This document shows, one piece after another, positions 1 through 4,893 of a stretch of 5,541 bases of DNA; positions within the stretch are counted from its first letter, which is position 1, and each line of letters begins with the position of its first letter. Below the pieces are notes generated by a model that was not told the origin of the DNA, searched no databases, and saw nothing but the letters and a program-made list of their open reading frames with translations. The position numbers and the translations under genes were made by a program. The stretch comes from Spirochaetaceae bacterium (GTDB lineage Bacteria > Spirochaetota > Spirochaetia > Treponematales > Treponemataceae). Location of the stretch: positions 1 to 5,541 of the forward strand of contig JAGCMR010000059.1 in NCBI GenBank assembly GCA_017646305.1, read 5' to 3'.

Positions 1-1455
1 AGTCTTACCTCCTCATCCTATTTGTCTTGGTCCTCCACTGAAATTAAAATACAGTTACCAGCTAATGTGCAGGACGGTTTAGTGTATGTGGTGACAAAGC
101 GGGGCCGTTCCCAGCCAGAGGTATTTGCGAATAAAGACAATATTCCTATAGCCATAAACCAAGTGGGGGTTCAAACGGCGCTGCCCATCATTGAGTCAGA
201 ATCACCACAAAAAATTTCTGTTGGGCAGGTACTCACAATTACTGGTTCAAATTTTGGTTCAATTCGTGGTGAAAATTCCTTTGTATACTTTACCCCTTCT
301 GGTGGCGTGAATAAAGCTGGAGATTCTCAGGATTTAGACAGCATGTACATTCGTGCCCTCGAACAGGACTTTGACTACGAATATTGGAGCAATACTGAAA
401 TTCGAGTGCGAGTGCCAGATGGAGTCGCCTCAGGAAATTTCTTTGTAAAAACTGACAAGGGAATAAGTAACCAGCGAAATCTTACCCTTACCACCACTAT
501 AGGAAAAAAGGTTTTTCCAGAAAAACGTATATACCTTGTTCAGCTGTCTGCAGATATTTCAGATGTTGACATGGGCACCAATTCCCTGATTACCCTGCGA
601 GTTCCTCGGCCTCAGCCCTCTTCAAGACAGAGAGGCATTACGCTGACCGAATTCAATCCACAACCTGCCTTTCAGGATTACAACAAATCAGTTATTCATC
701 AGCTTAATGCCAGCCATATTACCCAAGAAAAAACTGGATTTAGCCAGACCTTTGTGATTCCCGTTCACAGTGTTGAGACCACCATTCAAGCCGACAAGGT
801 ACAAAAGTTCTCTGATACAAGCAGACTTTTATACAAGGTATATACTGCACCAGATGCCTGTATTCCTTCTGATGAGGAAGCAATAGTGAGTCTTGCAAAA
901 ACCATTATAGGTAAGGAAACAAATCCCTACAAACAGGCTCGCCTCATTTACGATTACATGGTGGATAATTACAAGTTGCTACAGCAGCTACAACCAAAAG
1001 ATATTTCTTCTTTGCAGCTCCTTGATTTATTACTGGGAGATGCTTATGATTTTGCCATTATCTTTACTGCCCTATGTAGAGCAGCAGGAATTCCTGCAAT
1101 TCCCGTTAGTGGAATCATAGTTGACAATGCAAAAAATGGACAAAATCATTGGTGGTCTGAGATTTATCTAGAAAACTTTGGTTGGGTACCTGTAGATGTA
1201 GCTTTGGCAGCTGGTTTGAATTTCAATCGACCCAGTGAAATTGAAAATCCACGTGAATTCTACTTTGGTAATTTAGATCTTCATCACATTGCCTTTTCAC
1301 GGGGCTGGAACGAAATACACCCCACTATCATTACAAACAAAACTGTATATCGCCCCAAAACCTATGGCCTTCAGTCTATTTGGGAAGAAACAACTACAGG
1401 TACCATTAACTACAGTTCATTCTGGAGCGATCCAGTCGTCTTGGGTATTTACTAA
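1..1455 (+). CDS. IPT/TIG-domain protein with degenerate transglutaminase-like domain (5' partial)
   Basis: The reading frame is open from base 1, so the true start lies upstream; the TTG at 22 falls inside a domain and is not a start. Codons 1-40 are the end of one IPT/TIG immunoglobulin-like domain (W-S-S-T-E-I-K-I-Q-L-P, then D-G-L-V-Y-V-V-T). A second TIG domain spans about nt 184-486 (V-G-Q-V-L-T-I-T-G-S-N-F-G, then W-S-N-T-E-I-R-V-R-V-P). A linker or beta region at about nt 510-890 leads into a transglutaminase-like domain at about nt 890-1215. That domain keeps the R-A-A-G-I-P-A strand, the catalytic-type His (nt 1147-1149, N-H-W-W-S-E) and Asp (nt 1195-1197, G-W-V-P-V-D). The Cys expected after G-D is Ala (nt 1042-1044, G-D-A-Y-D-F-A). 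TIG domains usually sit in exported proteins, so a periplasmic or surface location is likely, but the signal peptide is outside the window. The role is probably binding or scaffolding rather than catalysis (inference). pyrH follows after 48 nt. Confidence 0.85.
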   Translation, partial: SLTSSSYLSWSSTEIKIQLPANVQDGLVYVVTKRGRSQPEVFANKDNIPIAINQVGVQTALPIIESESPQKISVGQVLTITGSNFGSIRGENSFVYFTPSGGVNKAGDSQDLDSMYIRALEQDFDYEYWSNTEIRVRVPDGVASGNFFVKTDKGISNQRNLTLTTTIGKKVFPEKRIYLVQLSADISDVDMGTNSLITLRVPRPQPSSRQRGITLTEFNPQPAFQDYNKSVIHQLNASHITQEKTGFSQTFVIPVHSVETTIQADKVQKFSDTSRLLYKVYTAPDACIPSDEEAIVSLAKTIIGKETNPYKQARLIYDYMVDNYKLLQQLQPKDISSLQLLDLLLGDAYDFAIIFTALCRAAGIPAIPVSGIIVDNAKNGQNHWWSEIYLENFGWVPVDVALAAGLNFNRPSEIENPREFYFGNLDLHHIAFSRGWNEIHPTIITNKTVYRPKTYGLQSIWEETTTGTINYSSFWSDPVVLGIY

Positions 1456-1460
1456 AAACG

Positions 1461-1480
1461 GATCAGAATAAGTTCTGGTC
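1461..1480 (+). other. Intercistronic stem-loop between the TIG/transglutaminase gene and pyrH
   Basis: GATCAGAA (1461-1468) can pair with TTCTGGTC (1473-1480) over 8 bp with one G-U wobble and a 4-nt TAAG loop. It begins 5 nt after the upstream stop codon and ends 13 nt before the pyrH Shine-Dalgarno. No T-run follows directly; the next T-rich stretch is near 1488-1493. A standard intrinsic terminator is therefore not supported. It could be a weak terminator, an RNA-processing site or a 3'-end stabiliser that separates the expression of the two genes. The pairing is seen directly; the function is a guess. Confidence 0.4.
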
Positions 1481-1493
1481 ACAAAGATATTTT

Positions 1494-1498
1494 GGAGG
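1494..1498 (+). promoter_or_regulatory. Ribosome binding site of pyrH
   Basis: GGAGG lies 5 nt before the ATG at 1504. It decides the start: the in-frame TTG at 1492 overlaps this Shine-Dalgarno sequence and would add four residues (M-E-E-N) in front of the conserved N-terminal beta strand, so ATG 1504 is preferred. Confidence 0.85.
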
Positions 1499-1503
1499 AA
1501 AAT

Positions 1504-2211
1504 ATGGTCACAGTTTTGTCTTTAGGTGGTTCTATTGTTGCCCCTGATGCTCCCGACACAGTATTTTTGCCTGCCTTTGAGGCAATGGTTCGTCAATGGC
1601 TTGCTAAAGATAAGGATCAAAAGCTCATTCTTGTAATTGGTGGAGGTGGACCTGCACGTGTCTACCAAAATGCATATAGAACAATTCTTGCTGCACGACA
1701 GGATGGAGCAGCCACCCAAGCCGACAATAGTCAGGCAGACTGGATTGGAATTACTGCCACACGTCTGAATGCTCAGCTGGTAAAGGCAATTTTCAGTGAC
1801 CTGTGTCATGATGATGTAATATACGATCCCACGGCTCCCATTGGATTTACTGGGCAGATTTTGGTGGCTGCAGGATGGAAGCCAGGCTTTTCCACTGACA
1901 ATGATGCAGTTGTACTGGCTCAGCGGTTTGGTGCAAAGACTGTGGTAAATCTTTCCAATATTGAAAAGGTATACACTGATGATCCCAAAACAAATCCTGA
2001 TGCAAAGCCCTTAGATACAATTAGCTGGGAAGATTTTAGAAAGATGGTGGGAGATGAATGGACTCCCGGAAAGAACACTCCCTTTGATCCCATTGCAAGC
2101 AAGGGAGCACAGCAGGAAGGAATTACTGTTATCTGTGCTGGAGGTCGTGATATAGAAAATACAAGGGCCATCCTAGAAGGAAAGCCCTTTAAGGGAACTA
2201 AAATCGGCTAA
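1504..2211 (+). CDS. pyrH: UMP kinase, archaeal/spirochaete type
   Basis: This 235-residue amino-acid kinase family protein phosphorylates UMP to UDP with ATP in the cytoplasm, a step in de novo and salvage pyrimidine supply. Seen in order: N-terminal L-S-L-G-G-S (5-10) for phosphate binding, V-I-G-G-G-G-P-A-R (44-52), D-W-I-G-I-T-A-T-R-L-N-A (79-90), S-T-D-N-D-A (130-135), N-L-S-N-I-E-K-V-Y-T-D-D-P-K (149-162), and the C-terminal P-F-D-P-I-A-S-K and G-T-K-I-G. The I-G-I-T-A-T-R-L-N-A block and the short N-terminus fit the archaeal/spirochaete subfamily rather than standard bacterial PyrH, whose GTP-activated allosteric control may not apply here (family knowledge). ATG 1504 is chosen from the GGAGG 5 nt upstream. 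It may be co-transcribed with the gene ending at 1455. The stop is 5 nt from the stop of the convergent lipoprotein gene, with no T-tailed hairpin between them. Confidence 0.93.
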   Translation: MVTVLSLGGSIVAPDAPDTVFLPAFEAMVRQWLAKDKDQKLILVIGGGGPARVYQNAYRTILAARQDGAATQADNSQADWIGITATRLNAQLVKAIFSDLCHDDVIYDPTAPIGFTGQILVAAGWKPGFSTDNDAVVLAQRFGAKTVVNLSNIEKVYTDDPKTNPDAKPLDTISWEDFRKMVGDEWTPGKNTPFDPIASKGAQQEGITVICAGGRDIENTRAILEGKPFKGTKIG

Positions 2212-2216
2212 TAGGA

Positions 2217-2819
2217 TTAAAACTTATCTAATATAGTTAAAAGAGTCCAGAGCTTTTGGCCGTAGGCTTTGTCTGCGGCCCAAGTTCCTGCTAAACCAAA
2301 TACATCTGGGGACTTACCTCGGGGATTTACGTATTTATAGCGATTGTCCACTAATTCACCTTTCAGCTTCCCAGTTGTTCCGTAGGCGTGTAGGTGCTGA
2401 ATATGAGCTCGGACGCCAATCTGTTCTGTAGGGAACCACTCCCCTCGCTTTGTTTCATCAATAGCACCAAGTCCACAAAAATTATTCATTTCTGGAGTAA
2501 CAAGTCCACCAAAACGTAAAAAACCTGTTTCAAGGCACATCTGCACAAAGGCTACATCAGAATTAATTCCTTCAGCAGCAGCTTCTGCTACATAATAGTG
2601 AGCAAGACGAGTAACCTGCTCTCGATTTCCTTGAGGATTTCGCGACATAAAAAAATCCACTAGCTGGGAAGCAGACTTTACACCTGCTTCAGCAATAACT
2701 GGACTTACCTTCAGATCAGAGGAAGCACCTGCTTGTTTAGGAGACCTTGTAGTCGTACAGGAAAAAAATAAAAGGCAAACTCCAAGCACTGGTAACATGG
2801 AGAATTTTAACAATTTCAT
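2217..2819 (-). CDS. Lipoprotein with glucosaminidase-like (peptidoglycan hydrolase) domain
   Basis: This is a 200-residue protein. The ATG at 2819 opens a typical lipoprotein signal: M-K-L-L-K, a hydrophobic core (residues 8-19), then L-F-F-S-C with the lipidated Cys probably C21. F at -3 departs from the E. coli consensus but is tolerated in spirochaetes. The in-frame TTG at 2876 would put 19 extra residues before the signal and is rejected. Residues about 70-200 resemble the glucosaminidase/endo-beta-N-acetylglucosaminidase fold (Pfam Glucosaminidase): helix A-E-G-I-N-S-D-V-A-F-V-Q-M-C-L-E-T-G with E97 as the likely catalytic acid, then N-N-F-C-G-L-G-A (112-119), and a C-terminal W-A-A-D-K-A-Y-G-Q-K-L helix. 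A membrane-anchored role in cutting or binding peptidoglycan glycan strands is expected (inference). C95 and C115 might form a disulfide. It is divergent from radC. No Shine-Dalgarno is visible, and a -10-like hexamer lies 6 nt before ATG. Confidence 0.85.
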   Translation of the reverse strand: MKLLKFSMLPVLGVCLLFFSCTTTRSPKQAGASSDLKVSPVIAEAGVKSASQLVDFFMSRNPQGNREQVTRLAHYYVAEAAAEGINSDVAFVQMCLETGFLRFGGLVTPEMNNFCGLGAIDETKRGEWFPTEQIGVRAHIQHLHAYGTTGKLKGELVDNRYKYVNPRGKSPDVFGLAGTWAADKAYGQKLWTLLTILDKF

Positions 2820-2825
2820 TGTATT

Positions 2826-2854
2826 AGAATACTTATTATTTAATTTTTTTGCAA
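2826..2854 (-). promoter_or_regulatory. Candidate promoter of the glucosaminidase-like lipoprotein gene
   Basis: On the minus strand TTGCAA (2854-2849) and TATTCT (2831-2826) are separated by 17 nt, a sigma-70-like arrangement. TATTCT ends 6 nt before the ATG at 2819, so initiation from it would start at or next to the start codon and give a leaderless or nearly leaderless message. The region is AT-rich, so chance matches are likely and a promoter further upstream is possible. Confidence 0.4.
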
Positions 2855-2906
2855 TTACTCTGGTAAAAAAAAGCAAAAACTGTAAGTTTAAAGCGAATAA
2901 TTATAT

Positions 2907-3632
2907 GTGAAGAAAAAACCAGATATACGGGAAAAGGTAATGAAAAATGGCATTACCTACCCTACCAACTTGGAATTGATTATGTTATTACTGGGAACAG
3001 GAATTCAAGGAATTCCTGTTGGAAAATTAGCCCAAGGAGTGTTAAACACAATTACAGCCTCACCGAGGGAAACCTTGTTGCAAAACTTGTTACAGCTAGA
3101 AGGAATTGGCCCCAGTAAGGCTGTGACCATTGCTGCTGCCATAGAATTTGGCAGGAGACAAAACAACCACACAGGAAAGCAGGTATGTAAACCCTCTGAC
3201 TTAATTCCCTTTGTGCATCACTATGCCATGCAGGAACAGGAACACTTTATCTGTGTAACATTGAATGGGGCTCATGAAATTATAAAGATTAGGACTGTAT
3301 CTGTGGGCACCATCAATAAAACCATGGTACATCCACGAGAAGTATTCATCGGTGCTATAAAGGATATGGCTGCAGCAGTTATTCTCTGCCACAACCATCC
3401 TTCAGGTAATTGTGTTCCCTCTAGTGATGACATTGAAACCACCCATCGTTTGGTGGAAGCTGGTGAATGTTTAGGAATTCATGTACTGGACCACATTGTT
3501 ATCACCACTAAAGGATTCTTTAGTATAAAGGAAGAGGGATTGCTGGAACCACCTCAAAATGAAGATAATGAAGATTATTCTTCCAATCGCTTTGTATCCT
3601 TGGTATCGGCTAATTCCAATTCATTAAGTTGA
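2907..3632 (+). CDS. radC: RadC family JAB/MPN-domain protein
   Basis: This 241-residue protein starts at GTG 2907, the first start after an in-frame stop at 2898-2900. The ATG at 2940 would remove I-R-E-K-V-M-K-N-G, which matches the conserved RadC opening, so GTG is preferred, though no good Shine-Dalgarno precedes it. Seen in order: N-terminal N-L-E-L-I-M-L-L-L-G-T-G (21-32), a helix-hairpin-helix segment L-E-G-I-G-P-S-K-A (64-72), and a JAB/MPN metal site H162-N-H164-P-S-G with P171-S172 and D175, followed by L-D-H-I-V-I. RadC was named for radiation sensitivity, but that phenotype was later traced to another gene. The biochemical role remains unsettled, although DNA-related and metallohydrolase functions are suggested. 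The core ends near residue 213 (E-E-G-L-L). Residues 214-241 are an unusual acidic then Ser/Asn-rich tail, partly antisense to the next gene. It is divergent from the lipoprotein gene across 87 nt. Confidence 0.92.
   Translation: MKKKPDIREKVMKNGITYPTNLELIMLLLGTGIQGIPVGKLAQGVLNTITASPRETLLQNLLQLEGIGPSKAVTIAAAIEFGRRQNNHTGKQVCKPSDLIPFVHHYAMQEQEHFICVTLNGAHEIIKIRTVSVGTINKTMVHPREVFIGAIKDMAAAVILCHNHPSGNCVPSSDDIETTHRLVEAGECLGIHVLDHIVITTKGFFSIKEEGLLEPPQNEDNEDYSSNRFVSLVSANSNSLS
2996..3020. repeat. Perfect 11-bp inverted repeat inside radC
   Basis: AACAGGAATTC (2996-3006) and GAATTCCTGTT (3010-3020) are exact reverse complements separated by AAG. They encode part of the conserved T-G-I-Q-G-I-P-V segment, about 90 nt after the start codon. 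An RNA hairpin of 11 bp with a 3-nt loop is possible. Part of the symmetry comes from the Gly-Ile-Pro codons GGA-ATT-CCT, which are nearly palindromic by themselves, so function is uncertain. Confidence 0.55.
3558..3575 (+). repeat. 9-bp tandem duplication in the radC tail
   Basis: AATGAAGAT occurs twice in immediate succession (3558-3566 and 3567-3575), in frame, encoding Asn-Glu-Asp twice in the RadC C-terminal extension. The second copy ends on the last base of the stop codon of the convergent minus-strand gene. Perfect identity at the nucleotide level suggests a recent replication-slippage event. Confidence 0.8.
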
Positions 3633-4756
3633 ACTGTAAGCTTTTCTTTTTCTGACAAGGATAGGGCGATTCTATCTTCTAACTCCTGATTACGGCTTTG
3701 CAAGCTAGCAATTTTCTCTTGATTATCTGCGATAGAGGCTCTAAAAGAAGTAATCTTTTTGGAGATTCCATCGATTTGATTGGAAAGATTGATAATCTGA
3801 ATCTTTCTGCTGCAAATGAGCTTGTCTTGCTTAAGCTGAATTACTTGCTGTAATTTATCAGAAATGTCCTTATTGTCGCCAGTGTATTCTTCTAATAAAT
3901 CACCTTCTGGGTCAATGTATCTGGCAACAAAGTCATGTCCACAAGCCTGACACAAGGCATTTTGCTTTTGGATTTCTTGATCCACCTCCAGATTGATGGC
4001 CTTGATTCGTTTATCTGGATTATCTGAGGTTACACCCTTTTCCATAAGGGCCTGCTTGTTTTCTTCTAAATGATGCAGACAATTATCAATCTGTTCTTGT
4101 AATTGATTCGCACGTACCTGCATATCATTACAAGGAATACAAGCCTCTGAAACGATTTCTGGCAAATTGCCTTCCTCAAAGGGGGTAGTAAGGGCTCCAG
4201 ATTCAAAAATTGCCTTACCACACTTGATATAAAGCTGGGCAAGCTTCTTTTCCAACTGGACAACAGCCTTGTTTCGTGCGGTATACTGAACTTGAGTGAG
4301 TAATCGGTTCATAAAAGACTGATTGGCCATTTGGTCTTTCAAATTATCCAAGGCAACCCGAGCCTCATTATTTTTGTGACGCAACTCAGCAATGGGCTCA
4401 CGGAAAGCATCAAATTCCATATCGTATAAGACATTTGGTGCATCTGCAATGGCAGCACCAAGGGTTTCGTACAAGGGAGTCCAATTACTAGTTAGGGCAT
4501 CCATTTGTTGATGCAGTGAATCAGAATCATTGCGGAATTCTTGCCGTTTTTCTGACAAGGCTCGTATCTCCTCTATATCAGAACACAAGTCTTCCCTACG
4601 CTGCTGATACGAAAGAAATTCTTCCTGATGCTGATTTATGCTGTCATCACCTGAGAGAAACAAATGTGTGCCAATTTCAACTTCCACGTTTGAAATCTGA
4701 AGTTGAAGCTGTTCGAGGCGTTTTTCTAGTTCATGGGTTGTTTTATGGATACTCAT
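3575..4756 (-). CDS. Unrecognised coiled-coil protein with two CxxC motifs
   Basis: I do not recognise a named family. From the ATG at 4756 it is 393 residues, hydrophilic, with no signal peptide or membrane segment. Long Leu/Ile heptad-like helices rich in Q, E, K and N cover about residues 5-80, 120-145, 213-265 and 296-385. A more compact middle part (about 90-120) has W, P and aromatic residues. Two cysteine pairs, C206-I-P-C209 and C269-Q-A-C272-G-H, flank a helical stretch of 59 residues. They could join into one four-Cys zinc site with a helical hairpin looped out (inference). After the second pair comes a short acidic non-helical segment, then the final helix. Starts at 4774 (ATG) and 4777 (GTG) would add M-C-Y-T-F-Y before the polar N-terminus; no start has a clear Shine-Dalgarno, and 4756 is chosen for protein character. 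The 3' end overlaps radC by 58 nt. A cytoplasmic structural or SMC/zinc-ribbon-like adaptor role is possible but unproven. Confidence 0.8.
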   Translation of the reverse strand: MSIHKTTHELEKRLEQLQLQISNVEVEIGTHLFLSGDDSINQHQEEFLSYQQRREDLCSDIEEIRALSEKRQEFRNDSDSLHQQMDALTSNWTPLYETLGAAIADAPNVLYDMEFDAFREPIAELRHKNNEARVALDNLKDQMANQSFMNRLLTQVQYTARNKAVVQLEKKLAQLYIKCGKAIFESGALTTPFEEGNLPEIVSEACIPCNDMQVRANQLQEQIDNCLHHLEENKQALMEKGVTSDNPDKRIKAINLEVDQEIQKQNALCQACGHDFVARYIDPEGDLLEEYTGDNKDISDKLQQVIQLKQDKLICSRKIQIINLSNQIDGISKKITSFRASIADNQEKIASLQSRNQELEDRIALSLSEKEKLTVQLNELELADTKDTKRLEE

Positions 4757-4762
4757 ATAAAA

Positions 4763-4771
4763 AGTATAACA
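4763..4771 (-). promoter_or_regulatory. Candidate extended -10 element of the coiled-coil gene
   Basis: The minus strand reads TGTTATACT, which fits the extended -10 form TG-n-TATAAT with one mismatch. It ends 6 nt before the ATG at 4756, and no -35 of good quality is seen at 17 nt. Transcription from it would begin about at the start codon, which fits the absence of a Shine-Dalgarno. If translation starts at 4774 instead, this cannot be the promoter. Confidence 0.4.
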
Positions 4772-4791
4772 CATCACCGTTGAAAAAGTTA

Positions 4792-4812
4792 AAAAAAACT
4801 AGCAGTTTTTTT
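4792..4812. repeat. Inverted repeat in the divergent spacer upstream of rlmJ
   Basis: AAAAAAACT (4792-4800) and AGTTTTTTT (4804-4812) are exact reverse complements around AGC. The repeat lies in the 137-nt spacer between the divergent coiled-coil gene and rlmJ. It is almost all A and T, so the RNA stem would be weak. It could be a regulator-binding site or simply an A-tract facing a T-tract. It sits just upstream of a plus-strand TATACT (4823-4828), a possible -10 for rlmJ that lacks a matching -35. Confidence 0.45.
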
Positions 4813-4880
4813 ATTTTCTATTTATACTACAGGTGATTCTATTTATTTTAGAAATTTTATTCTGTTTTAAAGAGAAATGA

Positions 4881-4887
4881 AGAGGAG
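4881..4887 (+). promoter_or_regulatory. Ribosome binding site of rlmJ
   Basis: AGAGGAG lies 6 nt before the ATG at 4894. It fixes the start of rlmJ and matches the conserved N-terminus of the family. Confidence 0.85.
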
Positions 4888-4893
4888 CATCCT

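Noticed and set aside
1084..1097. 14-bp perfect palindrome GCAGGAATTCCTGC in the transglutaminase-like domain
   Set aside because: It encodes A-G-I-P-A; Gly-Ile-Pro as GGA-ATT-CCT is nearly palindromic by itself, and the same codons recur in radC. No regulatory context.
1289..1471. Plus-strand 60-codon frame overlapping the end of the transglutaminase-like gene
   Set aside because: An out-of-frame shadow of a conserved coding region with no ribosome binding site.
1492..1503. TTG start for pyrH four codons upstream of ATG 1504
   Set aside because: The TTG overlaps the GGAGG Shine-Dalgarno sequence, and the extra residues are outside the conserved fold.
1522..1809. Minus-strand open frame of 95 codons antisense to pyrH
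   Set aside because: It lies wholly inside a strongly conserved gene, resembles no known protein and has no start signal; a shadow frame.
2185..2195. CCCTT-T-AAGGG symmetry at the end of pyrH as a terminator
   Set aside because: The 1-nt loop forces a shorter stem, it lies within codons, and no T-run follows.
2258..2280. GGCCG...CGGCC inverted repeat near the pyrH/lipoprotein convergent junction as a terminator
   Set aside because: Only 5 bp with a 13-nt loop and no T-run, and it is inside the lipoprotein coding region.
3647..4560. 14-bp direct repeat TTTTTCTGACAAGG at 3647-3660 and 4547-4560
   Set aside because: Both copies encode Leu-Ser-Glu-Lys in coiled-coil helices of the same gene; explained by similar heptad sequence and codon use.
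4516..4836. Plus-strand open frame of 106 codons at the 5' end of the coiled-coil gene
   Set aside because: Antisense to a longer gene with coherent heptads; its C-terminal part is translated AT-rich spacer.
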